Of a DNA stretch of 64,000 bases, positions 41,255-50,157 are shown piece by piece (the stretch's first letter is position 1; each line of letters begins with the position of its first letter). The notes under the pieces were generated by a model. The model saw nothing but the letters and a program-made list of their open reading frames with translations. It was not told where the DNA came from and ran no database searches. The position numbers and the translations under genes are program-made. The stretch spans positions 4,898,001 to 4,962,000 of the forward strand of contig NZ_OZ244997.1 of assembly GCF_965223285.1 (NCBI RefSeq). The letters run 5' to 3'. The DNA comes from Leptofilum sp965223285 (lineage in GTDB: Bacteria > Chloroflexota > Anaerolineae > Promineifilales > Promineifilaceae).

Positions 41255-42838
41255 ATGAGTGGTTTGGAAAACCAACAGTCAGATAAAAGCCTCCACAATG
41301 AAATTGGCCTGCTGCGCCAGCGCATCGCTGAATTAGAAGCAAACCAGGCAGGCCAAGCAGCCACCAACTATGCAGACTTCCTGTTTAAGAACTCTGGTGA
41401 AACCATCCTCATCATCGATCCGTACACCATGAAAATTTTAGATGCAAACCCCAACGCTGCTCGGCGGCTGGGCTACCGCCGCTCAGAAATGCGCCAAATG
41501 GCCTTAGATGAAATTGAAATGCCCCGTCTGTTGAACGCAGAGGATGCCGAAACCACCTGGCAATCTTCTGCTTCTGGCACCTACTTTTACGAAGGGCAAT
41601 ATCGCCACAAAGATGGTACGCTCATTCCGGTTGAGGTCAGCAGCCGCCTGATTTTTTGGGAAGGGCAGGATGTGCTGGTTAACTTTGCCCGCGATATTCG
41701 CTGGCGCAAAGAAGCAGAGCTGGCCTTGCGTCAGGTGAACAACTCGCTGGAACAGCAGGTGCGTGAGCGCACCGCCGAATTAGCTGCCGAAAAAGAAAAG
41801 CTAGAAGCCGTGCTCGGAACCATCGTTGAGGCTGTGACCATGACCGATACCGAGCATCAGGTGCTTTATGTAAATAAGGGGTTCGCGACCGTCACTGGCT
41901 TCAGTCAAGCTGAGGCGTTGGCTGCCCGCTTCGATACCTTTTTTGACCTGACAGCACAAGAACGGCAGGCACAGGCCGATGCGTTTGGGCTAGGGCTTGC
42001 CTGGTCTGGTGAAGTAACGGGGCGGCGCAAGGACGGCCGTAGCTACCCCACCGTGTTAACAATGGTGCCAATCCAGAATGAAAACGGCAAAATTACCGGA
42101 TATGTCACTAGCCATCAGGACATTAGCCGATTTCAAGCCTTAGACAAGGCACAGTACAGCTTCATCACCAACGTGACGCACCAACTGCGCACACCCCTCA
42201 CCAATATCAAGCTGTATACCAATCTGCTCGAGGACAGCCTGACCGAGGGCAAGCCACGGCATTACCTAAATGTTTTGCTATCGCAGGCCGAGCGGCTAGA
42301 GCATTTGGTCCAAGATATTTTGGAATTGGCCAGTTTGGATAGCTCTAACAATGTGCTTAGCTGGCGAGAAATGAACGTTGCCGAAATGGTTTTCCAGATT
42401 TGCCAAGGGAATCAGGCACGTGCCCAACAGAAGCGGCAAACGCTTCGTTGCAACATCCAGGACAATGTGCCCTTGATTATGGGTGATCCCACCCGCTTGC
42501 GGCAGGCAATTGGGGAAATATTAGACAATGCCTTTACGTACACACCCACGGAGGGGCACATTCAGGTCGCCGTCGCCGCGCCCGTAGAAGATGATCGCCA
42601 ATGGATTACGATGACAGTGTCCGATGACGGCCCCGGCATTTCTGAGGAAGAGCAAGCGCACATCTTTGAGCGGTTTTTCCGGGGTGCTTTGGCAGAACAA
42701 GGGCATCTTTCAGGGACGGGATTGGGCTTATGCATTAGCCAGCAGATTGCCCAGGCGCATCATGGGCATTTAACGCTGCATAGTGAGCGAGGTGCGGGTG
42801 CCAGCTTCACCATTTGGCTGCCAGTGGATGTTTCATGA
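41255..42838 (+). CDS. PAS-domain sensor histidine kinase (orphan)
   Basis: This soluble 527-residue kinase has no membrane segment. A short coiled coil (about 15-35) leads to PAS domain 1 (about 40-155), a helical linker (RQVNNSLEQQVRERTAELAA) and PAS domain 2 (about 190-300). The HisKA domain has the phospho-acceptor H309 in NVTHQLRTPL, and the HATPase domain shows the N box (EILDNAFTYTP), DDGPGI and GTGLGL. No response regulator gene is adjacent. A GAGGG site precedes the ATG. Its stop codon overlaps that of the convergent transporter gene in the palindrome TCATGA. Confidence 0.93.
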   Translation: MSGLENQQSDKSLHNEIGLLRQRIAELEANQAGQAATNYADFLFKNSGETILIIDPYTMKILDANPNAARRLGYRRSEMRQMALDEIEMPRLLNAEDAETTWQSSASGTYFYEGQYRHKDGTLIPVEVSSRLIFWEGQDVLVNFARDIRWRKEAELALRQVNNSLEQQVRERTAELAAEKEKLEAVLGTIVEAVTMTDTEHQVLYVNKGFATVTGFSQAEALAARFDTFFDLTAQERQAQADAFGLGLAWSGEVTGRRKDGRSYPTVLTMVPIQNENGKITGYVTSHQDISRFQALDKAQYSFITNVTHQLRTPLTNIKLYTNLLEDSLTEGKPRHYLNVLLSQAERLEHLVQDILELASLDSSNNVLSWREMNVAEMVFQICQGNQARAQQKRQTLRCNIQDNVPLIMGDPTRLRQAIGEILDNAFTYTPTEGHIQVAVAAPVEDDRQWITMTVSDDGPGISEEEQAHIFERFFRGALAEQGHLSGTGLGLCISQQIAQAHHGHLTLHSERGAGASFTIWLPVDVS

Positions 42839-43792
42839 AGGTCGGCCGTTGCGCTGACGCAAATACCAGGTGAGGGTGACAAAAACCAGTCCGGCTCCCA
42901 GCAGTTGCCAGCCAGATGACAGCCGCTCGTTCAGCAGTAAGTTGCCTACAATGAGTGCACTCACCAATCGAGTGGCCATCATGCTGCTCACCAAGGGAGC
43001 ACCTAACTGCTGAATGGATCGCAGCTGCACCAGATTTGCCCCAAGTAGTACCCCCAGCGCAAATAGCCCAAAGATGATCCAATCAGTTGTCTGCAAATTG
43101 CCCCACCGTTGCCAATCTTCCTGCAAAATAACGCTGGTTATGCCAGCAAAGAGGGTGAGCGCGGTTAGGTGCATAATGAGCAATGAATCACCAGACGCCT
43201 GATGATTGGTGGTGCGTCGCGTAACGAGCATGTAGAGTGCCAAAAAAATAGAGCTAGCTACTGCCAGGGTGATGCCCAACCAATCGTTTCTGGTGATCAT
43301 GTCGCCAGAAAGTTCGGATTGGGCTGCACTTTGCAGATTGCCAGACATGAGCAGCAACGCGCCCAACAGGCACAGCGTTAATGCTTTGAACGTATAGCGC
43401 GGTAGCTTTTCACGCAGCACCAGGCGACTTAGCAAAGCCACAATGAATGGCGTCATCAGGTAAATAAGCTGGGCATAGATGGCTAGTGTGTAACGCGTGG
43501 CCAGCAGGTTGGTGACACCCCGCAGAACGACCAGGCTGCCAAATAACCAAAGCAGCGGCAGCCGAAAGATGCGCCACTCGATTCGCCGCCAGCGGGCAGC
43601 TAGTACCAACAGCAGCACCAGACAGTTGCCCACAGCCAGCAGCGACAGGCTGGGAATGAGGCTAACGGTTTGCAGATAGCGTAAAAATATGGGGTAGGCA
43701 CCCCAGCCCAATTGGGAGATGATGGCAAGGGTGAGCCATTGCCAGGAGGAAACGGCCGTCCCTACACCGGATTCTTTGGAGGTTGGTAGCAT
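42833..43792 (-). CDS. DMT/EamA-family membrane transporter
   Basis: About 319 residues from the ATG at 43792, with ten hydrophobic helices arranged as two EamA repeats (for example LLWLFGSLVVLRGVTNLLAT and SIFLALYMLVTRR). Members export amino acids or other small metabolites; the substrate cannot be predicted. The C-terminus (WYLRQRNGRPS) is cytoplasmic and basic. No good ribosome site is seen. Its stop shares four bases with the stop of the histidine kinase gene on the other strand. Confidence 0.88.
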   Translation of the reverse strand: MLPTSKESGVGTAVSSWQWLTLAIISQLGWGAYPIFLRYLQTVSLIPSLSLLAVGNCLVLLLVLAARWRRIEWRIFRLPLLWLFGSLVVLRGVTNLLATRYTLAIYAQLIYLMTPFIVALLSRLVLREKLPRYTFKALTLCLLGALLLMSGNLQSAAQSELSGDMITRNDWLGITLAVASSIFLALYMLVTRRTTNHQASGDSLLIMHLTALTLFAGITSVILQEDWQRWGNLQTTDWIIFGLFALGVLLGANLVQLRSIQQLGAPLVSSMMATRLVSALIVGNLLLNERLSSGWQLLGAGLVFVTLTWYLRQRNGRPS

Positions 43793-43847
43793 AAGCGGTG
43801 GATTATGGCACGGCGCAAATGGATTGCGCAACAAACGCGCCAACTCT

Positions 43848-43876
43848 TTGACAGGGAAACGGCCGTTTGCTAGAAT
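43848..43876 (+). promoter_or_regulatory. tRNA-Glu promoter with ACGGCCGT in its spacer
   Basis: A perfect TTGACA (43848-43853), 17-base spacer and TAGAAT (43871-43876), preceded by TGC as an extended -10. The spacer contains the palindrome ACGGCCGT. The tRNA begins 25 bases further on. Confidence 0.8.
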
Positions 43877-43901
43877 CTGCTAGCTATTTTGTTTGACAGT
43901 G

Positions 43902-43974
43902 GCCCCGTTCGTCTAGCGGCCTAGGACGTAGCCCTCTCAAGGCTAAAACACGGGTTCGAGTCCCGTACGGGGCA
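43902..43974 (+). tRNA. tRNA-Glu (anticodon CTC)
   Basis: A cloverleaf can be drawn: a 7-bp acceptor stem (GCCCCGT with ACGGGGC), a D arm, an anticodon stem TAGCC/GGCTA with loop CTCTCAA (anticodon CTC), a T arm with GGTTCGAGTCC, and discriminator A. CCA is not encoded. It reads GAG codons. Confidence 0.95.
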
Positions 43975-43978
43975 TTAC

Positions 43979-44012
43979 AAGGCTTCATCCGCAAGTGGGT
44001 GAAGCCTTTTTG
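43979..44012 (+). terminator. Rho-independent terminator after tRNA-Glu
   Basis: A 12-bp stem (43979-43990 with 43997-44008, one G-T pair), a 6-base loop, then a T-rich run (TTTTTGCTTT). Confidence 0.85.
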
Positions 44013-44236
44013 CTTTATCTTTGCTACACTTAACTTTGTTAAGAATCTATCTGAAAAAGCCACAGGCTTGTGCTGAGCGAAGTCGAAGTAGGAAAAAGAG
44101 ATATCTCAGGAATAAACCTTCATCTCAAAAATCTCTATGTACTCTGTGGCCAATATTCGGACAGGTAGTAAGTAAAAGCCAAATGTACGCTCAATCCAAT
44201 TCAAAACTCTTTTTGGTTTTTACAGGGATCAATTAT

Positions 44237-46024
44237 ATGGCCGTAGGGCAAAACGGGACGCCAGCAGAATACAACTTTGTGGAGCGTGCGCCACAGTTGA
44301 ATAGTGTTCACCTGCCAAACGGCCGTTCGCACCAACCCCCTGCCCAACCAGAGCCAGAAACTCAGCCAGACCCCGCCAAAACCGATCACAACTTTCGCAG
44401 CAACGGCCGTTTTCGGCGTATTCTCATCTTCTTTGCCCGCGTTATTTTGCACCTCATCCTTTGGGATATTTTGGGTGGACGTGTGCCGCTGCTGCGAACG
44501 GCCGTACGCCAAAGTCGGCCTCGCCGCTTCCGCCGCTGGTCCCACGCCTTTCGTGAATTGGCCCTGGATATGGGCGGCGTGATGATTAAGCTAGGGCAGT
44601 TTTTGAGTGCCCGAGTCGATGTGCTGCCCCCGGAAATTACGGAAGAGCTGCAAGGGTTGCAGGATGAAGTAACGCCAGAAGAAACGTGGCGCATCATGTC
44701 TGTTATTCAGGCGGAGTTGGGGGATTCAAACAAACGCTTTGCCGAAATTGAAGAAGCACCGCTGGCGGCAGCTTCACTGGGCCAGACGCATCGTGCCTGG
44801 CTGCTGCCCCAAAATGGCGACAGTGCGCGAGGAACGGCCGTTGTCATCAAGGTGCAGCGTCCCAACATTGCCGCCATTGTGGAGACCGATTTAGCCGCCT
44901 TACGCATTGTGGCCCGCTGGACGATGCGCTACCGACCCATTGCCCGCCGTGCCGACGTGCCCGCCCTGATGGAGGAGTTTGCCAAAACGCTGTGGGAGGA
45001 GCTGGATTACCGCGCCGAGGTAGACAATGCCGAACGCTTTGCCGAGATGTATGCCAACGATCTGCGCGTGTACATTCCGGCGATGATGCGCCAACATTGC
45101 ACCGACCGCGTCATTGTGATGGAAAATGTGGAGGCTCCCAAAATTACCAACGTGGCGGCGATGGAAGCGGCTGGCATTGATCCTGCCGAGGTGGCCGAGG
45201 CATTGCTGGATGTCTATTTTGATCAGGTATTCCGTGAAGGCTTTTTCCATGCTGATCCACATCCGGGCAACCTGTTTGTTTGTCCGCGACCAGACATCCC
45301 CTGGCCGCCAGAAGAGAGCGTTGCAGGCCAGGGCGGACGGCCGTTCTGGATTATATTTGTTGACTTTGGCATGGTGGGACGTGTGCCTACCTTGATGGGA
45401 GACAATTTGCGACAGGTGCTCATTAGCGTGACGCAGCGAGACGGCCGTAAACTGACCGAAGCGTACCAAAACCTGGGATTCTTCCTGCCGGGGGCCGACT
45501 TGGTACGCATTGCCGAGGCGCAAGAGGCGGTGCTGGATCGCATTTGGGGGCGCAACTTGCTGGATTTGGCACGCCCAGACCCAGCTGAACTGGAAGAGCT
45601 GGGGCAGGAATTCCGCGATTTGCTGTTTGATTTTCCCTTCCAGATTCCGCAGGATTTTATCTACTTGGGGCGAGCGTTGGGCATTGTTTCCGGGCTGGTA
45701 TCCCAGCTAGATGAGCAGATTAACCCCTGGTATTACATTGAAAAGTATGGCGAGGCATTGGTCTCTAGCCAAGAGGGGCAGCGGTTTGGCCTGGAGACGG
45801 CTTGGGCATTGGTACGGCCGTATCTAAACACACCCGGCCAGGTAAAACGATTACTCACGTTGGCAGAAAACGGCCGTTTGCGTACGCAATCAGACCGGGA
45901 AACATTGCGCCAATATGAACGCATCGAGAAGCGCATTGGCCAGCTAGGGTGGAGTATTTTAGGGGCAGCAGGGATGCTCTCTGGCACGCTGCTTTACTTG
46001 AACCGTAAAAGGAAAGAGGAGTAG
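44237..46024 (+). CDS. UbiB/ABC1 family atypical kinase
   Basis: The start is taken as the ATG at 44237 (MAVGQNGTPAEYN) after AGGGAT; the open frame back to 44021 covers only repeats. Residues about 35-60 are a Pro/Glu-rich linker. The UbiB core follows: KLGQFLSARVDVLP (the KxGQ motif), the Ala-rich loop AAASLGQTHRA, VVIKVQRPN with the ATP-site lysine, FHADPHPGNLF and FVDFGMVG. A C-terminal hydrophobic hairpin (LGWSILGAAGMLSGTLLYL) probably anchors it to the membrane. Relatives support isoprenoid quinone synthesis, here presumably menaquinone. Confidence 0.92.
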   Translation: MAVGQNGTPAEYNFVERAPQLNSVHLPNGRSHQPPAQPEPETQPDPAKTDHNFRSNGRFRRILIFFARVILHLILWDILGGRVPLLRTAVRQSRPRRFRRWSHAFRELALDMGGVMIKLGQFLSARVDVLPPEITEELQGLQDEVTPEETWRIMSVIQAELGDSNKRFAEIEEAPLAAASLGQTHRAWLLPQNGDSARGTAVVIKVQRPNIAAIVETDLAALRIVARWTMRYRPIARRADVPALMEEFAKTLWEELDYRAEVDNAERFAEMYANDLRVYIPAMMRQHCTDRVIVMENVEAPKITNVAAMEAAGIDPAEVAEALLDVYFDQVFREGFFHADPHPGNLFVCPRPDIPWPPEESVAGQGGRPFWIIFVDFGMVGRVPTLMGDNLRQVLISVTQRDGRKLTEAYQNLGFFLPGADLVRIAEAQEAVLDRIWGRNLLDLARPDPAELEELGQEFRDLLFDFPFQIPQDFIYLGRALGIVSGLVSQLDEQINPWYYIEKYGEALVSSQEGQRFGLETAWALVRPYLNTPGQVKRLLTLAENGRLRTQSDRETLRQYERIEKRIGQLGWSILGAAGMLSGTLLYLNRKRKEE

Positions 46025-46027
46025 CAA

Positions 46028-46061
46028 GTGTGCAAGTTTGCAACTCTTTCCACTTGCACAC
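46028..46061. terminator. Hairpin between convergent ubiB-like and yegP-like genes
   Basis: GTGTGCAAGT (46028-46037) pairs with ACTTGCACAC (46052-46061). A second half-unit ACTTGCAAAC follows. It probably terminates both convergent transcripts. Confidence 0.5.
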
Positions 46062-46076
46062 CTGACGACTTGCAAA

Positions 46077-46415
46077 CTAAACCGTCGTATCTTCTACACT
46101 CGCTTCAGCGGCCACGCGCTGAACCGCCTCAATGCCGCTCTGGCACGTCCGTTTATTGGCATACATTTGGCTTTTACCAATGACCTGCTTGTTGGCGGCT
46201 AGCAGATTAAAGTGAAACTTGCCGTTAGATGCTTCTTTAATCTCAAATCGGTCCGCACTGGTGCCGTTGTTCTTCACCGATTCGATCCCGTTTTTGCAGC
46301 TGGCCTTAGATGCATACCCCTGACTAGACAAGATATTTTGTCCGTTGCGGGCGGTGAGCCGGAAGTAATGCTTCTCGTCATTGCCTTGGTAAATTTGAAA
46401 TTTAGGATGGTTCAT
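46077..46415 (-). CDS. YegP-like protein with two DUF1508 repeats
   Basis: This 112-residue protein is built of two tandem copies of the DUF1508 unit: FQIYQGNDEKHYFRLTARNG...SSQGYASKASCKNGIESV and FEIKEASNGKFHFNLLAANK...KSQMYANKRTCQSGIEAV. The fold is a small beta-alpha unit of unknown function, found in many bacteria. GGAGG precedes the ATG. It is convergent with the UbiB-like gene. Confidence 0.9.
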   Translation of the reverse strand: MNHPKFQIYQGNDEKHYFRLTARNGQNILSSQGYASKASCKNGIESVKNNGTSADRFEIKEASNGKFHFNLLAANKQVIGKSQMYANKRTCQSGIEAVQRVAAEASVEDTTV

Positions 46416-46505
46416 GAAATCGCCTCCATTAGGTTGTGGGGTTTTACTAAAAAGAAGTTGTATATATACTGCTTTCTTTGACGCGCTCGTGGCAAAATCG
46501 TCACA

Positions 46506-47327
46506 TCATTCCTCCAAAAACTCAGCCTGAACCCACCCCAAAATGCCGCTGACGGTGCGAACTTCCCGCCACAGAATGCCGCCCTGGTTGGCACGGCCGT
46601 TTTCCAAAATCACCGTCTCATTATCCTGTACAATTACCAACTGCTGCCCACCGGGAGAACGCCGTACCCAAAGCGTGCTGCCGTCGGTGCTGATGGTGGC
46701 TGTGATGCCCTCGATAGGTGTGGGGGTGGTGGTTGGGGTTGGTGTGTCGGTGGGCAAGGGCGTCGCGGTTGCGGTAGCCGTTGGGTCTGGGGTGGTGCTG
46801 TCTATCTCAGTCACGGTGGGCACCGACGTTTCCGTAGCGATGGCTCCCGGCGTGGCAGATGGACCTGCCCGTTCAGGCGTGCTGGTCATGGTCACTTCTT
46901 CGGTGGGCACCTCGTCGTTGCTGCTGGCGGGCGGCCCGCCAAACGCGCCGCTAGAAGGAGTCTCAGTGGTGCGGTCGGTTGGGGTGTCTGCATTTGTGGT
47001 GGGAACGGCCGTTGCTGGCAAATCACCCATAGCACCCGTGTTGGCAGAGGTTGCAACCAGCTCAGCAATTTCGGCCGTTGGCGTGATGGTTGTTACCGCT
47101 GTGCCGTTATTAATTGGTACCCCTGCCAAAAAGAAGCCCAGCATCAGGATAAGGCTGGCCAGGGCATAGCCAGTAAACAGCTTCACCCGCAAGTCCAGCC
47201 GGTACCCGGCCAGGCCCAGCCGCAGCAAGGCACGGGGCGATTGGGCCAAGTAGGCAAAAATGGTCATGAGTAAGGCCAGAACGGCCGTTACGCCCATGCC
47301 AATCAACGTCCAAGTCGGAAAACCCAT
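46506..47327 (-). CDS. Membrane protein with Thr-Pro linker and SH3b-like domain
   Basis: Two N-terminal membrane helices (about 5-27 and 52-70) are followed by a ~130-residue Ser/Thr/Pro-rich region and a C-terminal SH3-like domain (about 205-273) with LWVRRSPGG and LGWVQAEFL motifs. SH3b domains of this kind often bind cell-wall peptides. The low-complexity region suggests an extended stalk outside the membrane. A TAATAT box lies only 5 bases from the ATG and no ribosome site is seen. Confidence 0.8.
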   Translation of the reverse strand: MGFPTWTLIGMGVTAVLALLMTIFAYLAQSPRALLRLGLAGYRLDLRVKLFTGYALASLILMLGFFLAGVPINNGTAVTTITPTAEIAELVATSANTGAMGDLPATAVPTTNADTPTDRTTETPSSGAFGGPPASSNDEVPTEEVTMTSTPERAGPSATPGAIATETSVPTVTEIDSTTPDPTATATATPLPTDTPTPTTTPTPIEGITATISTDGSTLWVRRSPGGQQLVIVQDNETVILENGRANQGGILWREVRTVSGILGWVQAEFLEE

Positions 47328-47425
47328 GCCGCATATTATGGCAAATCACATAAGCACAGGCAAAGTAGGCACTTTGTTTCGTACCGATTGCTCATTTGGT
47401 GGTTATGCAAACCACTGGACGCTGG

Positions 47426-47431
47426 TATAAT
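47426..47431 (+). promoter_or_regulatory. Extended -10 promoter of lpd
   Basis: TGGTATAAT (TG-n-TATAAT) lies 81 bases before the ATG at 47513. The -35 region is weak, as is common with extended -10 promoters. The leader contains a CCGCAAAATCTGCGG palindrome. Confidence 0.55.
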
Positions 47432-47512
47432 TCTGCTGAAACAACCAATCAGAAGCACTTTGCAAAAATCCGCAAAATCTGCGGCATTTTCAACCCAAGA
47501 CGGAGTTTTTCT

Positions 47513-48904
47513 ATGACCAACCAATACGATCTTGTCGTTTTAGGCGCGGGGCCTGGGGGCTACGTTGCTGCTATTCGCGCTGCCCAGCTGGGCCTCAAAA
47601 CTGCCATCATCGAGCGAGAATATTGGGGCGGCGTTTGCCTCAACATCGGCTGCATCCCTTCCAAAGCCTTGCTTAAAAATGCAGAACTGGCGCATACCTT
47701 GCAGCATCGCGCCAAAGAGTTTGGCTTCTCGTTTACCGATTTGCAGCTAGATTACAGCGTTGCCTTCAAGCGCAGCCGCCAGGTCTCTGGCCGACTGGTG
47801 AAAGGCGTACAGTTTCTCATGAAGAAGAATAAAATCGATGTGTTCGACGGTACGGGCAAGCTGACCGATGCGAACACGATTCAGGTAACCTTAAACGACG
47901 GCGGCGAGCAAACCGTCAGCGGCCAAAACATTATCATTGCCACGGGTGCCCGCCCGCGGTCTATTCCTGGCGTGGATTTTGATGGCGATAAAGTCATCTC
48001 CTACATTGACGCAATTTTGAGCGACAATCCACCCAAGAAACTGATCATTGTGGGTGGTGGCGTGATTGGCGTGGAATTTACCTACATGTGGGCCAACTAC
48101 GGTGTAGACGTCACCATTGTGGAGATGATGGATCGCTTGCTGCCCAATGAAGAGCCAGAAATCAGCAGCGTGCTGGAGAAGGCGTACAAAAAGATGAAGG
48201 TGAACCTGCACATGAACAGCCGCGTAGACAAGATTGAAACAACTGCGGACGGGGTTGCGGTTGCACTGGCCGATGGCACGAAGCTGGAAGGGGATAAGGT
48301 GATGTTAGCCATCAACTTTGCCCCTAACGTGGAAAACATTGGGCTGGAAAGCGTGAGTGTGCAGTTAACAGACCGGGGCGCGATTGCCGTAGATGACCAG
48401 ATGCGTACCAATGTGCCCAATATTTATGCTATCGGCGATGTGGCCACGGAATACCGCTTGGCGCACATCGCTTCGGCAATGGGGCTGGTGGCGGCAGAGG
48501 CGATTGCCGGACATGAAACCCACGCGCTCGATTACCGGATGATGCCTCGCGCCACATACTGTGTGCCACAGGTGGCTAGCTTTGGCTACACGGAAGCGCA
48601 AGCCAAAGAGGCTGGGTATGAGATCAATGTTGGGCAGTTCCCCTTCCAGGCCAACGGCAAGGCGTTGGGATTGGGCGAACGGGATGGCTTCATTAAGATC
48701 ATTGCCGACAAGAAGTATGGCGAGATTTTGGGGGCGCACATGGTTGGCCCAGACGTAACGGAGCTGCTGCCGGAGCTGACGCTGGCGCATAATGCGGAAC
48801 TCACGGCCGAAGAGATCGCCCGCAACGTCCATGCCCATCCCACCTTGAGCGAGGCACTGATGGAAGCGGCCCATGCGGTTGAGGGTGAGGCGATTCATAT
48901 TTGA
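47513..48904 (+). CDS. lpdA: Dihydrolipoamide dehydrogenase
   Basis: The E3 flavoprotein of 2-oxo acid dehydrogenase complexes and/or glycine cleavage; it reoxidises dihydrolipoyl groups with NAD. The FAD motif VVLGAGPGGYVAAIRA is at the start, the redox disulfide is in GGVCLNIGCIPSKALL, the NAD motif is IIVGGGVIGVEF, and the C-terminal catalytic His-Glu pair is in NVHAHPTLSEAL. At 463 residues it is of normal length. The start follows GGAG. No E1 or E2 genes are next to it, so it probably serves complexes encoded elsewhere. Confidence 0.96.
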   Translation: MTNQYDLVVLGAGPGGYVAAIRAAQLGLKTAIIEREYWGGVCLNIGCIPSKALLKNAELAHTLQHRAKEFGFSFTDLQLDYSVAFKRSRQVSGRLVKGVQFLMKKNKIDVFDGTGKLTDANTIQVTLNDGGEQTVSGQNIIIATGARPRSIPGVDFDGDKVISYIDAILSDNPPKKLIIVGGGVIGVEFTYMWANYGVDVTIVEMMDRLLPNEEPEISSVLEKAYKKMKVNLHMNSRVDKIETTADGVAVALADGTKLEGDKVMLAINFAPNVENIGLESVSVQLTDRGAIAVDDQMRTNVPNIYAIGDVATEYRLAHIASAMGLVAAEAIAGHETHALDYRMMPRATYCVPQVASFGYTEAQAKEAGYEINVGQFPFQANGKALGLGERDGFIKIIADKKYGEILGAHMVGPDVTELLPELTLAHNAELTAEEIARNVHAHPTLSEALMEAAHAVEGEAIHI

Positions 48905-48945
48905 TTTTTGGCCACAGAGGGCACAGAGGTTTTTGAGATTTCGAG

Positions 48946-48977
48946 AGCCTGGGGGCGTTTGTTCTCAGGCTTTTTTT
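48946..48977 (+). terminator. Terminator of lpdA
   Basis: AGCCTG (48946-48951) pairs with CAGGCT (48966-48971), then seven T residues. It lies 41 bases after the lpdA stop, past a CACAGAG-type repeat. Confidence 0.7.
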
Positions 48978-48993
48978 GTAGGTTTGGTGGTGG

Positions 48994-49013
48994 GGGCGGC
49001 TCGCGAGCCGCCC
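48994..49013. repeat. 20-bp perfect palindrome of the GGGCGGCTCGCGAGCCGCCC type
   Basis: A perfect 20-base palindrome flanked by TGG and TTACA. Its GGGGC...GCCC(C/T)TAC outline resembles the GGGCGAGGC hairpins at 14185, 33463, 33567 and 58217. Confidence 0.75.
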
Positions 49014-49033
49014 TTACAGCATGGGTTTAGATT

Positions 49034-50032
49034 TTGCTTGAACAGATTGTGCCATTGGTTGCGCGAGCGATTGCAGCCCGACTCCCTTTGCTGGACGGCC
49101 GTCACGAAACGGCCGTTCGCCTGTTCAATGGTTTTTTGGAGGGGTGTCCCCAGTTGGTGGTGGAACTTTTTGGGGAAACGGCCGTGCTTTACAACCATGC
49201 CCACTCACCGGAAGAAGCTGCTGATCTGATGACGGCCGTTCAGGAACTGCTGCGTGAGCAATTGTCCTGGCTGCAAGCGATTTTGCTCAAAACCCGCAAC
49301 GGTTCTGACGAGGAAACGCGGGGCATGTTGCTGTGGGGCGACCACCTCACGACCAAAATTCGCGAACATGGCGTGCGTTATGCGCTCGATTTAACTATGA
49401 ACCAGGATGCCAGCTTTTACCTGGACACGCGCCACGTGCGCCGCTGGGCATTAGACAATCTGGCAGGCAAAATGGTGCTGAACTGTTTTGCCTACACGGG
49501 CAGCTTGGGCGTCGCGGCTCAAGCTGCCGGGGCCAGCCGCGTACTGCACACTGATCTCAATAAACGGTTTCTGAACGTTGCCAAGACATCGTACACGCTC
49601 AATGGCTTTCCAATTGACAAAAAATTGTTCCAAGCGGGGGATTTTTGGCGCAAGGTGAGCCAATTGAAGCGGGCAGGGAAACAGTTTGATTGTGTCTTTC
49701 TCGATCCGCCGTTTTTCTCGCAAACGGCCGCAGGCACGGTTGATTTGAATCAGGGGATGGCGCGGTTGGTAAATAAAGTACGGCCGTTGGTCAAACACGG
49801 TGGTCACATCGTTGCCATCAACAACGCGCTGTACGTGAGCGGAGCAGACTACTTGGCCGAGTTAGAAACACTAAGTGCCGACGGCTACGTGGCGATAGAG
49901 CAGCTTATTCCCGTGCCGGAGGATTGCACGGGCTACCCCCACACCCAAACCACGCCACCCGTTACAGACCCCGCCCCCTTCAACCACAGCACCAAAATCG
50001 CGCTGCTCAAAATTTTTCACCAAAAGAATTGA
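49034..50032 (+). CDS. RlmI-like class I rRNA methyltransferase
   Basis: This 332-residue protein starts with TTG. Its layout is like RlmI/RlmK enzymes: a substrate-binding part with LTMNQDASFYLDTR, the SAM site VLNCFAYTGSLGVAAQAAGA, VLHTDLNKRFLNVA, and the catalytic region DCVFLDPPFFS. It probably methylates 23S rRNA. The N-terminal PUA domain of true RlmI is missing. Four ACGGCCGT copies fall within 140 bases at its 5' end (49095, 49105, 49171, 49231), the densest cluster in the window. It starts just after a perfect palindrome. Confidence 0.83.
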   Translation: MLEQIVPLVARAIAARLPLLDGRHETAVRLFNGFLEGCPQLVVELFGETAVLYNHAHSPEEAADLMTAVQELLREQLSWLQAILLKTRNGSDEETRGMLLWGDHLTTKIREHGVRYALDLTMNQDASFYLDTRHVRRWALDNLAGKMVLNCFAYTGSLGVAAQAAGASRVLHTDLNKRFLNVAKTSYTLNGFPIDKKLFQAGDFWRKVSQLKRAGKQFDCVFLDPPFFSQTAAGTVDLNQGMARLVNKVRPLVKHGGHIVAINNALYVSGADYLAELETLSADGYVAIEQLIPVPEDCTGYPHTQTTPPVTDPAPFNHSTKIALLKIFHQKN

Positions 50033-50157
50033 CATGCTTGCTAGTCAACTTCAATGCATAGCTATTTTGGATGGCGATGGCATTATTCAATTTGGTTCAA
50101 CTCCCACCCAATGGCTATTTGAGTCGCAGACCGCGTTGGCTGCTTATCATGCCCAAA

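Noticed and set aside
41255..42838. Two-component system with an adjacent regulator
   Set aside because: Neighbours are a pilin-like gene and a transporter; no receiver domain is found on either side.
44021..44236. 72-codon extension of the UbiB-like protein
   Set aside because: It consists of CTGAGCGAAG and CACAGAG-type repeat DNA and a terminator tail, with no ribosome site at its start.
46543..47169. Val/Gly-rich plus-strand frame opposite the SH3 protein
   Set aside because: It is the mirror of a Thr-Pro repeat region; such DNA gives open frames on both strands. The same holds for 51519-51818.
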